From Actinospica robiniae DSM 44927 (lineage in GTDB: Bacteria; Actinomycetota; Actinomycetes; Streptomycetales; Catenulisporaceae), in contig NZ_KI632511.1 in assembly GCF_000504285.1 (NCBI RefSeq), positions 3,407,372-3,471,371 on the forward strand: DNA of 64,000 nt. Reading direction: 5' to 3'. Of the stretch, positions 33,831 to 42,821 are shown one piece after another; positions within the stretch are counted from its first letter, which is position 1; each line of letters opens with the position of its first letter. The position numbers and the translations under genes are program-made. The notes beneath the pieces were generated by a model, which made no database searches, had not been told where the DNA came from, and saw nothing but the letters and a program-made list of their open reading frames with translations.

Positions 33831-35675
33831 ATGGTGGACGAGGCCGACATAGTGGACGAAAACGTGGACGGCATCCGCTACCTGCCGATCTCGGAACACG
33901 GCCTGATCGGTGATCTGCGCACCTCCGCCCTCGTCGCCACGAACGGGACGATCGACTGGTACTGCTGCCCGCGCTTCGACGCGCCCAGCGTGTTCGGCTC
34001 GATCCTCGACGCCGATCGGGGCGGGTCGTTCGAGCTGCGGGTGGACCGGCCCGCGCGCACCCGCCAGTTCTACTTCCCGGACACGAACGTCCTGATCACC
34101 AGGTTCTTCGCGCCGGACGGCGTCGGCGAGGTGCAGGACTTCATGCCGATCGTCGACGAGTCGCAGGAGGCGGGGCGCCACCGGCTGATCCGCCGGGTCT
34201 TCTGCGTGCGCGGGTCGCTGCCGTTCCGCGCGACCGTCGCGCCCCGGTTCGGCTACGGCACCGAGCGGCACACCGTGGAGGTGCAGGACGGGCAGGCGCT
34301 CTTCCATTCCCCGTCGCTGTCGCTGGGCCTGACCGCCACGAAGCCGCTGGAGACCGACGGCACCGACGTGCGGGCGCGATTCGAGCTCGCCGAGGGCGAA
34401 TCCGCCGTGTTCGCCCTCGACGAACTCAGCGACGATGTCAGACCACGTGCCTGCCCGGAGCTGGAGGCCGAGGACGAGTTCCGCGCGACCGTGGAGTTCT
34501 GGCGCCGGTGGCTGGCCGGCTCCCACTACCACGGCCGGTGGCGGGAGATGGTGAACCGTTCCGCGCTGCTCCTCAAGCTACTGACTTACGCGCCGACCGG
34601 GGCGATCGTCGCCGCGCCGACGACGAGCCTGCCGGAGCGGATCGGCGGCGAGCGCAACTGGGACTACCGCTACGTCTGGATCCGCGACGCGGCCCTGTGC
34701 ATGTACGCCATGCTGCGCCTGGGTTTCGCGACCGAGGCCCGGGCGTTCATGGGATTCCTCGGACAGTACGGGCGGGCGAACCTGCCCGAGCTCGGCGCGT
34801 CCGGCACGTTGCAGATCATGTACGGCATCGACGGGCGCAGCGAGATGCCGGAGCAGGAACTCCCGCACCTCGAGGGCTATCTCGGATCCTCCCCGGTCCG
34901 CATCGGGAACGCGGCCACCGACCAGGTCCAGCTGGACATATACGGGGCCGTGATCGACTCGGTCTACCTCTACGACAAGTGGGGGGAGCCGATCAGCAGC
35001 GGAATCTGGGAGCGGGTGGCGATCACCGTCAACTGGCTCTGCGACCACTGGGACCAGCCGGATCACGGCATCTGGGAGACCCGGGCCGGCCCGCGCAACT
35101 TCGTCTACTCGCGGCTGATGTGCTGGGTCGCGCTGCAGCGGGCGATCCGGATGGCGCACCGGCGCGGGCTGCCGGCCGACCTGGCCCGCTGGCGCTCGTC
35201 TCGCGACGCCATCTACCGGCAGATCATGACGCGCGGATGGTCGCAGGAGCGGGGCGCGTTCGTCCAGCAGCTCGACGGCGACGTGCTCGATTCGTCGCTG
35301 CTGATGATGCCGATGGCGAAGTTCATCTCGCCCACGGACCCGAAGTGGCTCTCCACTCTGGACGCGCTCGGCAAGGACCTGGCCTCCGATTCCCTGGTCT
35401 ACCGCTACGATCCGGCCGCCAGCCCCGACGGTGTCGGCGGGTCCGAGGGCACTTTCTCGATCTGCACCTTCTGGTACGTCGACGCCCTCACCCGCGCGGG
35501 CCGGCTCGACGAGGCCCGGCTGGCCTTCGAGAAGATGCTCACCTACGCCAACCACCTCGGCCTGTACGCCGAGGAGATCGGCCAGGCCGGCGAGCAGCTG
35601 GGCAACTTCCCGCAGGCTCTGACGCACCTGTCCCTGATCATCGCCGCGGAGCACCTGGACCGCGCGCTGGGGTGA
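33831..35675 (+). CDS. Glycoside hydrolase family 15 protein (glucoamylase/trehalase type)
   Basis: 614 residues from ATG 33831 (GGAGG 5 bases upstream). The N-terminal beta-sandwich begins YLPISEHGLIGDLRTSALVA with NGTIDWYCCPRFDAPSVFG, diagnostic for the bacterial cytoplasmic GH15 group. The (alpha/alpha)6 barrel has GERNWDYRYVWIRDAA with the general acid region, and YAEEIGQAGEQLGNFPQALTH holds the C-terminal catalytic Glu. No signal peptide. Members of this group hydrolyse alpha-glucosides or trehalose inside the cell, and some actinobacterial ones are trehalases. It follows the hydrolase-MDR fusion by 47 bp. Confidence 0.92.
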   Translation: MVDEADIVDENVDGIRYLPISEHGLIGDLRTSALVATNGTIDWYCCPRFDAPSVFGSILDADRGGSFELRVDRPARTRQFYFPDTNVLITRFFAPDGVGEVQDFMPIVDESQEAGRHRLIRRVFCVRGSLPFRATVAPRFGYGTERHTVEVQDGQALFHSPSLSLGLTATKPLETDGTDVRARFELAEGESAVFALDELSDDVRPRACPELEAEDEFRATVEFWRRWLAGSHYHGRWREMVNRSALLLKLLTYAPTGAIVAAPTTSLPERIGGERNWDYRYVWIRDAALCMYAMLRLGFATEARAFMGFLGQYGRANLPELGASGTLQIMYGIDGRSEMPEQELPHLEGYLGSSPVRIGNAATDQVQLDIYGAVIDSVYLYDKWGEPISSGIWERVAITVNWLCDHWDQPDHGIWETRAGPRNFVYSRLMCWVALQRAIRMAHRRGLPADLARWRSSRDAIYRQIMTRGWSQERGAFVQQLDGDVLDSSLLMMPMAKFISPTDPKWLSTLDALGKDLASDSLVYRYDPAASPDGVGGSEGTFSICTFWYVDALTRAGRLDEARLAFEKMLTYANHLGLYAEEIGQAGEQLGNFPQALTHLSLIIAAEHLDRALG

Positions 35676-35791
35676 CGATCAGCCTTCTGCGTCTGAGGCC
35701 TCCGAGCGATTTCCTTGCCGCAACCTTCGTTCGAAACCATCATCGCGACCATGCTCGAGTCTTTGACAGAAGGCGATGAAGGGCGGCGCGG

Positions 35792-36850
35792 GTGACCGAA
35801 GAGCGGATTGCGTTGCCGCACAACGAAGAGAACGCCGCGTCGGGCGGTGTCTTCCGGGTGCCGGACAATGGCGGGCGAAGCAGGATCCTGAAAATCTTCC
35901 GTCCGCCCGCATCGCCGACGACGGGTCCGCAAGCCGCCGCCACGGCTTGGCCGACGAGCGCTGCGCCGGACCACTTCAACTACTGGCGGCGCGAGGTCGA
36001 GGCATACGAATCGGGCTTCGCGCACTCCGCGTTCCGCGACGCCGGCATCCGCGCGCCCAGCCTGCATTCCCTCGACACCCGGGCTGACGGCAGCATCGAG
36101 CTCTGGCTCGAGGACGTCGTCGGACCCTCCGGTTTCGAAGTGCCCACGCAGCGCCTCGGCCGCTTCGCGCACGAGCTCGGCGTCGGGCAGGCGCGCTGGG
36201 CCGGGCGCGTCCCTTCATCCGCCGAACTTCCGTGGCTCTCCCGCGGTTGGCTGGCCCAGTACCTCCGCCACGGGCCTCATGCCACCGTCGACATCAGCGA
36301 CGCCGACTGGGACGACCCGGCCGTGCGAGCCTGGCCGGCTGAGACACGACATTCGCTGCGTCGGCTGTGGGAGTCTCGTTCGCAGGCCCTTGATGCCGCG
36401 ACTGCGTGCGCACGCACGCTCTGCCACCTCGACCTGTGGCCCGCCAACCTGATCGAGGACAGCTCCGGCACCTCAGTGTTGATCGACTGGGCGTTCGTCG
36501 GTGAAGGCGCGGTCGGCGAGGATCCGGCCAACCTGATCGTCGACAGCGTGACGGACGGCCTGATCGACATGGCGAGCCTGCCCGAGCTCGCCGAAGCGAT
36601 CACCGACGGGTATGTCAAAGGTCTGGCCGAGGGCGGCTGGGCCGGCTCCGCGGACGAGACGCGCGCGGCGATCGCCGCCTGCGCCGTCGCCAAATACAGC
36701 TGGCTCGGTGCGCAAGTCGTCGCCTCCGCGGCGAACGACCGGAAGGGCGGAACCGACCCCGGCCGGGACGACGCGACCTTCGAGGCCATGGAACGCAGCA
36801 AGCCGCTCGCGCAGCAGCTGGCCCAGTGGTCCGATGCCGTCCTGAGGTGA
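35792..36850 (+). CDS. APH-fold phosphotransferase-like protein
   Basis: 352 residues from GTG 35792. The kinase-like features are ILKIFRP (ATP lysine), the catalytic loop LCHLDLWPANLI (Asp and Asn) and the metal segment LIDWAFVGEGAVGEDPANLIVD. This matches bacterial phosphotransferases of the APH/choline kinase superfamily with unknown small-molecule substrates. It is separated from the GH15 gene by 116 bp. The APS kinase gene follows after 125 bp on the same strand. Confidence 0.8.
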   Translation: MTEERIALPHNEENAASGGVFRVPDNGGRSRILKIFRPPASPTTGPQAAATAWPTSAAPDHFNYWRREVEAYESGFAHSAFRDAGIRAPSLHSLDTRADGSIELWLEDVVGPSGFEVPTQRLGRFAHELGVGQARWAGRVPSSAELPWLSRGWLAQYLRHGPHATVDISDADWDDPAVRAWPAETRHSLRRLWESRSQALDAATACARTLCHLDLWPANLIEDSSGTSVLIDWAFVGEGAVGEDPANLIVDSVTDGLIDMASLPELAEAITDGYVKGLAEGGWAGSADETRAAIAACAVAKYSWLGAQVVASAANDRKGGTDPGRDDATFEAMERSKPLAQQLAQWSDAVLR

Positions 36851-36975
36851 TGCGGTCAGGCCGTCGTTCGCATCCGGCCGGGTTCACCCTCTGACGTTGC
36901 GGGCATCCGCCGGCTTGGCAGCTTCATACTCGATGCATGCGCGGCCGGGTCCGCCGGGAAGGAGGAGTGAGCACG

Positions 36976-37524
36976 GTGATCGATCCACGTACCGTCGGCG
37001 CGACGATCTGGCTCACCGGCCTGCCCAGCTCCGGGAAGAGCACCATCGCCGCGGCGCTCGCCGACGTCCTATGCGAGGAAGGGCACCGGGTCCAGGTGCT
37101 CGACGGCGACGAGATCCGGGCGACGCTCAGCAGTGATCTCGGCTTCTCCCGAGCCGACCGGATCACGAACGTCCAGCGCATCGGCCTGCTCGCGCGGACG
37201 CAGGCCACGCACGGGGTCAAGGTTCTGGCCCCGGTCATCGCGCCGTACGCCTGCTCGCGGGACGACGTCCGGGCCGGGCACGCCGCGCACGGTGTCTGGT
37301 TCGTCGAGGTGCACATCGCCACCGCGGTCGAGGTCTGCGCACGGCGCGACGTCAAAGGCCTCTACCGCCGCCGGCGGGCCGGCGAGATCCGTGGCCTGAC
37401 CGGCGTCGACGACCCCTACGAGATCCCCGACCGGCCGGAACTGCGGGTGGAGACCGACGGCCTCACCGTGGCCGAGTCCGTCAAGCACATCTACACGGCG
37501 CTCGCCGAGCGGGGGCTCGTGTAG
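36976..37524 (+). CDS. cysC: Adenylylsulfate (APS) kinase
   Basis: 182 residues from GTG 36976 (GGAGGAG at 36961-36967, 8 bases away). The P-loop is GLPSSGKST at about 13-21, followed by VLDGDEIR, the GFSRADRITNVQRIG substrate segment, VKVLAPVIAPY, and RDVKGLYRRRRAGEIRGLTG ending in VDDPYEIP, which is specific to APS kinases. The reaction is ATP + APS to PAPS + ADP. The canonical P-loop reads GLSGSGKST; the Pro-Ser change is minor. There is no ATP sulfurylase (cysD/cysN) or PAPS reductase nearby, so it may supply PAPS for a sulfotransferase elsewhere or act on a related nucleotide. Confidence 0.88.
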   Translation: MIDPRTVGATIWLTGLPSSGKSTIAAALADVLCEEGHRVQVLDGDEIRATLSSDLGFSRADRITNVQRIGLLARTQATHGVKVLAPVIAPYACSRDDVRAGHAAHGVWFVEVHIATAVEVCARRDVKGLYRRRRAGEIRGLTGVDDPYEIPDRPELRVETDGLTVAESVKHIYTALAERGLV

Positions 37525-37576
37525 GCCGACCTGCCGGTTTCGCCGGGCGACCGATCCGTGGCGGAGGCGGGGCCGG

Positions 37577-37608
37577 GCCGTGTCAGCGCCGCGGCGGAGC
37601 CGTGTCAG
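37577..37608. promoter_or_regulatory. Repeated GCCGTGTCAG element upstream of the ABC exporter
   Basis: GCCGTGTCAG occurs at 37577-37586 and 37599-37608, 22 bp apart, that is two helical turns on the same face. It sits 23-54 bp before the ATPase start at 37631. This looks like a regulator's direct-repeat site over the promoter. No dedicated regulator gene is adjacent. The start at 37631 has no good ribosome site. Confidence 0.35.
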
Positions 37609-37630
37609 GGCGGCCCGGCACCTTAGAGAC

Positions 37631-38575
37631 ATGACGAGTTCAGCGATAGCGGTCCAGGGACTGCGCAAGGCGTACGGCGACAAGGCCGTGCTCGACGGCA
37701 TCGACTTCGAGGTCGAATCCGGCACGATCTTCTCCCTGCTCGGCCCGAACGGGGCCGGCAAGACGACCACCGTGAACATCCTCGCGACGCTGATGACGCC
37801 CGACGCCGGCACGGCCCGCGTCGCCGGATTCGACGTCGCCGCCGAGACGAAGCAGGTGCGCAAGGCGATCGGCGTGACCGGGCAGTTCGCCGCGGTCGAC
37901 GAACTGCTCTCGGGCCGGGAGAACCTGCAGCTGATCGCGGACCTGAAGCGGGTGCGCGACGGCGGCCGGCTCGTCGGGGGGCTGCTGGAGCGGTTCGACC
38001 TCGTCGAGGCGGCCGACAAGCTCGCCTCGACCTACTCCGGCGGCATGCGCCGCAAGCTCGACCTGGCCATGACCTTGGTCGGCGGCCCGCGGGTGATCTT
38101 CCTCGACGAGCCGACGACGGGGCTCGACCCGCGCAGCCGGCGCACGATGTGGGAGATCGTGCGCGAGCTGGTCGCGGACGGCACCACGATCTTCCTCACC
38201 ACCCAGTACCTGGAGGAGGCCGACCAGCTCGCCGGCCGGATCGCCGTGCTCGACGGCGGCCGGATCGTGGCCGACGGCACCCCGGAGGAGCTCAAGCGCC
38301 GGATCCCCGGCACCCACGTCCGGCTGCGGTTCGCCGGGGACAACGTCCTGCAGGCGGCGGCGCGGATCTTCCGCGAATCCACCGCGGACGAGACGGAGCT
38401 GACCCTGCGGGTGCCGAGCGAGGGCGACTCGCGCTCGATCAAGGCCCTGCTGGACCGGCTCGACGAATACGGCATCTACGCCGACGAGTTCTCCGTGCAC
38501 ACGCCGGACCTCGACGACGTCTTCTTCGCCCTGACCGGGCACACCACCGAGCAGACCGTGGAGGTCTCCGCATGA
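37631..38575 (+). CDS. ABC transporter ATP-binding protein, DrrA/daunorubicin-resistance type
   Basis: 314 residues from ATG 37631. Walker A LLGPNGAGKTTT near 40, Q-loop GQFAAVDELLSGRENL, signature YSGGMRRKLDLAMTLVG, Walker B VIFLDEPTTGLDP, H-loop switch region FLTTQYLEEADQLA. The C-terminal extension of about 90 residues (TELTLRVPSEGDSRSIKALL, DLDDVFFALTGH) is typical of DrrA-like exporter ATPases. Its stop overlaps the permease start (ATGA, 38572-38575). The pair probably exports a hydrophobic drug, lipid or secondary metabolite. The substrate is not indicated by the context. Confidence 0.95.
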   Translation: MTSSAIAVQGLRKAYGDKAVLDGIDFEVESGTIFSLLGPNGAGKTTTVNILATLMTPDAGTARVAGFDVAAETKQVRKAIGVTGQFAAVDELLSGRENLQLIADLKRVRDGGRLVGGLLERFDLVEAADKLASTYSGGMRRKLDLAMTLVGGPRVIFLDEPTTGLDPRSRRTMWEIVRELVADGTTIFLTTQYLEEADQLAGRIAVLDGGRIVADGTPEELKRRIPGTHVRLRFAGDNVLQAAARIFRESTADETELTLRVPSEGDSRSIKALLDRLDEYGIYADEFSVHTPDLDDVFFALTGHTTEQTVEVSA

Positions 38576-39336
38576 GCACCGCATCCGCCTCGCTTCAGGA
38601 CTCGGCGATCATGCTGCGCCGCAACTTCAAGCACACCGTCCGCAACCCCGTCACAGTGTTCAACGCCGTGCTGTTCCCGATCATCATGATGCTGATGTTC
38701 GTGTTCATCTTCGGTGGCGGATTCAAGGTCGCGGGCAACTACGTCGACTACGCGGTGCCGGGCCTGCTGGTGATGGCCGTGACCTACGGCCTCGGCCCGA
38801 CCGCGACCGAGGTCAACGGCGACCTGACCAAGGGCGTCATCAACCGGTTCAAGGCCATGGACGTCTCCCGCGGCGCGGTGATGAACGGCCACGTCGCCGC
38901 CACGACGGTGCGCGCCCTCATAGCGGTCGCGGCGATCATCGGCGTCGGCTTCGCGATCGGCTTCCGTCCGCACGCCGGGGCGGTGCAGTGGCTCGCGGTG
39001 ATCGGCCTCGTGCTGCTGCTGGCGTTCGCGACCAGCTGGCTGACCGTCGCCCTGGGCCTGGCCGCCAAGACCCCGGAGTCGGCCGGCATGGGCACCGTGC
39101 CGCTGATCATGCTGCCGTTCCTCAGCAGCGCGTTCGTCCCGGCGTCCACGATGAAGCCCGGCGTGAAGCAGTTCGTCGAATACCAGCCCTTCACCCCGAT
39201 CATCGAGACCCTGCGCGCCCTGCTCGGCGGCCACGGCCCGACGGCCGGGAACGCGATCGCGGCCGTCGCCTGGTGCGTCGCCTTCGCAGTGCTCGGATAC
39301 TTCTGGTCGGTCTCCACCTTCGAGAAGCGGGCCTGA
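38572..39336 (+). CDS. ABC-2 type permease, DrrB type
   Basis: 254 residues with six predicted membrane helices: AVLFPIIMMLMFVFIFGGGF, DYAVPGLLVMAVTYGLGPTA, TTVRALIAVAAIIGVGFAIG, LAVIGLVLLLAFATSWLTVA, the GTVPLIMLPFLSSAFVP region with YQPFTPIIETLRALL, and AVAWCVAFAVLGYFWSV. This matches the ABC-2/DrrB permease family and forms a two-gene exporter with the ATPase. It is the last gene of its operon; a 23 bp stem terminator follows 48 bp downstream. Confidence 0.93.
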   Translation: MSTASASLQDSAIMLRRNFKHTVRNPVTVFNAVLFPIIMMLMFVFIFGGGFKVAGNYVDYAVPGLLVMAVTYGLGPTATEVNGDLTKGVINRFKAMDVSRGAVMNGHVAATTVRALIAVAAIIGVGFAIGFRPHAGAVQWLAVIGLVLLLAFATSWLTVALGLAAKTPESAGMGTVPLIMLPFLSSAFVPASTMKPGVKQFVEYQPFTPIIETLRALLGGHGPTAGNAIAAVAWCVAFAVLGYFWSVSTFEKRA

Positions 39337-39383
39337 CGCTCAAGCGCCCGAGCGTGACCCCGCCAGCTCGGATCACCCGGTCT

Positions 39384-39451
39384 CCCGGCCCTGCGCGGCC
39401 GTCTCGACGAAGCCTGATTCGCCGAGACGGCCGCGCGGGGCCGGGCGTTTT
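39384..39451 (+). terminator. Long stem-loop terminator after the ABC exporter operon
   Basis: Bases 39384-39406 pair with 39423-39445 as a 23 bp stem with one mismatch (CCCGGCCCTGCG... against ...CGCGGGGCCGGG) and a 16 base loop. CGTTTT follows immediately, making a near-classical intrinsic terminator. Confidence 0.85.
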
Positions 39452-39494
39452 CGCGTCGGTGACCTCTGGCTTCACCTGCTGACATACTGTGCGG

Positions 39495-41021
39495 GTGACG
39501 GAAAACGCGGAGAGGGATGCGATCGACGGAGCGCACGTGCTGGCCTCCCTCCTGGAGGCTCTCGCCGCCTGGCCGGACTTCGAGCACAGGACGCGCCTCA
39601 GCATCGAGCAGGAGCAGAACCTCACGCCCCAGGAAGCCAAGGCCCGGCAGGACGCGAGCATCACCGCCGTTCGCAGCGTCGCCGACCTGCGGGAGGTCCA
39701 GGGGCAGATCCGAGCACTCGGCCAGCTGCGCTATGAGCCGGCCGTCCCGACATTGGCAGGGCTGTGGCAGCACTGCCCGGTCCACCCGGTCGAGGTGGAC
39801 GCCGCGCACGCACTGTTCGGGATCGGGAACGCCGAGGCCCGCGACGTGCTGCGGCAAGGGATCCACGACCACGAGCACCTCGGCCGGTTCATGGCACTGA
39901 AGGTCATGTTCAGCAACGAGGGGACGGCCTGGGACAACGTCGGTCACCTGTTCGCCGATGAATGCCTGGCCTCCGCGAGCGGATGGGCGGCTGCCGCCGA
40001 GGCTCTCGGCTTCCTGTCACCGGGGATGTTCTCCGGTTCGGACCCCGTGTGGCAACCGTACGAGCTGCCCGACCTGCTCTCTCAGGACCGCCGCTGGCTC
40101 GACCTGTGCATCCGCCTTCGCGACCACCGGATCCTCGGCCGACCGGCCCGCGATGCGCTCAAGTACACCGATCCCGCGGTCACCGGACCGGCGCTCGACG
40201 CCGCCAGAGCGGCGCGGGCTTCGCGGGCGTCGCGACCGCAGTCTGATGTCAGAGAGCTGCGTTCCGGCGATCTCGTCGCACGGTACGAGAGCGGGGACCA
40301 CCGCGCCGTGTGGAGCGAACTCGGGGCGGTCGCTCATCTGGACGACGCGTGGCGCGCTGAGGCCGAACAGGTGGCTGCGCTGACCATGGAGCGGGTCCGG
40401 CGCAACGCCGTCAACCTCGCCGAGGCTCTGATCGCCCGCGGTTGGCCGGTCACCCTGGAGAAGGCGCTGCCGGGACCCGACCCGGATGTCGAGGACAGGC
40501 TGCGGGAACTCGAGCAGATCACCGGGTCTGCCGTGCCGCCGGCGTTGGCGGCTTTCTGGCGCGTCGTCGGCACGATCGACCTCGTCCCGCGTGATTCCTG
40601 GGGTGAACCGTTCCCGCCGGGCGTGCCGGAGCAGCTCGCGGTGGCCGACCCGCTGGAGATCATCGACCTCGACACCGCGTGGTTCTCCGTCGACGAGTGG
40701 CAGGACGAGTCCGGAGAGCTGCACCCCGAACTCGCCGGCCCGCTGGAAGTGACCATCGCCGCCGACTACCTGCACAAAGCCGACATCAGCGGCGGGGCTC
40801 CTTACTCGGTTTGGCTGCCCGACGCCGGCGCCGACCCGCTCGTCCGCGATGAACCGCACGGCTTGACGTTCACCGACTACTTGCGGGAGGCGTTCGCCGG
40901 GAAGGGGTTCCTCCACCTCGACCATCAGGAGGAATGGATGGCCCACGGCCTCACCCGCGACCGCTTGGCGCAGCTGACCGGCTGGCTGGCGAGCGTCGAA
41001 TACGAGCACATCGACTTCTGA
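39495..41021 (+). CDS. HEAT-repeat-like protein with C-terminal SMI1/KNR4-like region
   Basis: 508 residues from GTG 39495 (a GTG at 39489 is in frame). TACTGT at 39485-39490 resembles a -10 box, so the mRNA may have almost no leader. The N-terminal half (about 60-180) has helical-repeat character (REVQGQIRALGQLRYEPAVP, VEVDAAHALFGIGNAEARDV). The C-terminal half (about 330-500) fits the SMI1/KNR4 pattern: RLRELEQITGSAVPPALAAFW followed by hydrophobic strands. SUKH/SMI1 proteins are often immunity proteins in toxin systems or act in protein interactions. No toxin gene is adjacent, so the role is open. Confidence 0.7.
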   Translation: MTENAERDAIDGAHVLASLLEALAAWPDFEHRTRLSIEQEQNLTPQEAKARQDASITAVRSVADLREVQGQIRALGQLRYEPAVPTLAGLWQHCPVHPVEVDAAHALFGIGNAEARDVLRQGIHDHEHLGRFMALKVMFSNEGTAWDNVGHLFADECLASASGWAAAAEALGFLSPGMFSGSDPVWQPYELPDLLSQDRRWLDLCIRLRDHRILGRPARDALKYTDPAVTGPALDAARAARASRASRPQSDVRELRSGDLVARYESGDHRAVWSELGAVAHLDDAWRAEAEQVAALTMERVRRNAVNLAEALIARGWPVTLEKALPGPDPDVEDRLRELEQITGSAVPPALAAFWRVVGTIDLVPRDSWGEPFPPGVPEQLAVADPLEIIDLDTAWFSVDEWQDESGELHPELAGPLEVTIAADYLHKADISGGAPYSVWLPDAGADPLVRDEPHGLTFTDYLREAFAGKGFLHLDHQEEWMAHGLTRDRLAQLTGWLASVEYEHIDF

Positions 41022-41033
41022 TCCCCGTCTATC

Positions 41034-42821
41034 TCAGCGCACTTCGAAGACCTCGCCGCGCGGCGTGAACGGGAGGCGGGCGCCGCGCGGCAGCAGGTAG
41101 GCGTGCTCGCGGGCGGGTGCGTGCAGCGGCTCGCACTCCCCGTCGGTGATGATCAGGATCGGCGCCTCGGCCGGGAAGTCCCGGGCGCGTATCAGAAGAT
41201 TGATAGCAGGCTGAAGTGCGGTGCCGCCGCGCCCGCGCACGCGCACCCGGCCGGCGATGCTCTCGACCGGCAGGTATCCGGCGTCGTACGGCGCGGCGTC
41301 GCAGTAGACGATGCGGGCGGCCGGAACGTCATGCGCCAAGGCGTAGGAGGCGATGGCGCCGAGCGCCTTGCCGAGCAGGCGCGGCGACATGCTCGCGGAC
41401 GTGTCGAGCACGACACCGAAGGTGTGCCGGGGCGCCGCCTCGGTGGGGATCAGCCGCCCGGGCCGGGGGATGTCCGGGCTCGCGGACTGCCGCCGGGAGG
41501 GGCGAGCGTAGCTGCGGCGCGGCGCGTCAGCCGGCACGTGCTCGTCGAACCAGCGGGCCAGCCTGGCGTCCCAGGGCAGCGGCGGGTGTTCCAGAGCCTT
41601 GATCTCGGCGTCCAGGCCGGCGGGCAGCAGGCCGCGGCGCGCCTCGTGGTAGGCGCGGCCGTCGATCAGGGCCTTGCGGTAGAACTCGTCGAGGTCCACC
41701 GCGGTCACCGCTTCCCCGGGACGCGGCAGCGGTTCGGTCAGCACGTCGCCGAGCCCGCGTCCGCGCAGCGTGCCGAGCTTGCGCAGGCGGCGCAGGTCGG
41801 TGGCGATCCGGTCGTAGACCTGCTCGGCCGAGAGCCCGGCCAGCTGCGGGTCGTGCAGCAGCCCGTCCGGCATCGCGCCGACCGCGAGTTCGAGCAGCCA
41901 GCCGTTGATGACGTAGTCGCACGCCACGTTCCACAGGTACCGGTCGCGCCCGCCGACCCGGTCCGCGTGGCGCAGAGCGGCGTGGAGCATCTCGTGGGCG
42001 AGCACGAAACGCCACTCGTCCTGGGTCAGTCCGGCCCGCGGGTTGACGTAGATCTCGCCGAGCGCCGAGTCCACCGCGGCGATGGAGATCCGCGCCGCCG
42101 CGGCCAGATCGGCGTCGGCGACGATCCGCATCCGGGCGGCGATCGCGCCGAGGAGCGGGAACGAGGAGACGAACCACTCGAGCGCCGCGTCCCAGGCGCG
42201 CTTGTCCTCCGCCTCGGTCCTGCCGCTGGCGAGCCGGATGGAGTCGGCGACCGCGCGGGTGAGCTGGGAAGCGAACTCCGCCGGCCAGTCAGGTGGATCG
42301 GTCGAGGCGGTATGCGGCTTCTGCCGATGGTCCGTCTCCTCGCCCGCGGATCCGCAGGCGGCGTAACGGGCCGGGATTCCGGTGACGCGCCAGGTGGCCG
42401 CGAGGGTCTCTTCGTCCCCCTCGGGCCACTCACACTCGCCGGAGGGGTGCTCGCCGACCTTGAATCCGTGCAGGAAACGGTTGACGACGACACAGCGCGC
42501 CGCCCGCAGCGCGTCGTCCGGCTCCGGTCCAGGCGAGCGCTCGGCCGGGACGTGCCCCAGGCCCAGGTGTATCCGGGCGTGCCCGATCGCCCAGGCCCAG
42601 ACCACCGGCTCGGTCTTCGCCCAGAGGTTGACGTGCACGGAGCCGCGCGAGTCCACGACAACCAGGCCCCGACGCGGCGCCTGCGGGCAGTCGCGCTGCC
42701 CGCACTCGGTGCCGAGGCGGATATGCCGGAACCCCTGGTGGGCGGCCAGGATCTCGCGGCCCCGCAACAGGTTCTCGGCGCCGGGCGGCGCCTGCTTGGG
42801 ACCGCCGCGGCCGGCCGGCAT
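41034..42821 (-). CDS. Metallopeptidase-like protein with C-terminal VWA-like domain
   Basis: 595 residues. The middle part has the zincin motif in LAHEMLHAALRH (His276, Glu277, His280), flanked by IYVNPRAGLTQDEWRFV and RDRYLWNVACDYVINGWL, as in the DUF2201-type putative metallopeptidases. The C-terminal part from about 450 is a von Willebrand A-like domain with a MIDAS motif (FGVVLDTSASMS), ending RGRGGTALQPAINLLI and ILIITDGECE. The N-terminal 150 residues carry Cys/His clusters (GTECGQRDCPQAPRR). It starts inside the stop codon of the MoxR gene (TGATG), so the two act together, probably as a chaperone/peptidase machine. Confidence 0.88.
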   Translation of the reverse strand: MPAGRGGPKQAPPGAENLLRGREILAAHQGFRHIRLGTECGQRDCPQAPRRGLVVVDSRGSVHVNLWAKTEPVVWAWAIGHARIHLGLGHVPAERSPGPEPDDALRAARCVVVNRFLHGFKVGEHPSGECEWPEGDEETLAATWRVTGIPARYAACGSAGEETDHRQKPHTASTDPPDWPAEFASQLTRAVADSIRLASGRTEAEDKRAWDAALEWFVSSFPLLGAIAARMRIVADADLAAAARISIAAVDSALGEIYVNPRAGLTQDEWRFVLAHEMLHAALRHADRVGGRDRYLWNVACDYVINGWLLELAVGAMPDGLLHDPQLAGLSAEQVYDRIATDLRRLRKLGTLRGRGLGDVLTEPLPRPGEAVTAVDLDEFYRKALIDGRAYHEARRGLLPAGLDAEIKALEHPPLPWDARLARWFDEHVPADAPRRSYARPSRRQSASPDIPRPGRLIPTEAAPRHTFGVVLDTSASMSPRLLGKALGAIASYALAHDVPAARIVYCDAAPYDAGYLPVESIAGRVRVRGRGGTALQPAINLLIRARDFPAEAPILIITDGECEPLHAPAREHAYLLPRGARLPFTPRGEVFEVR

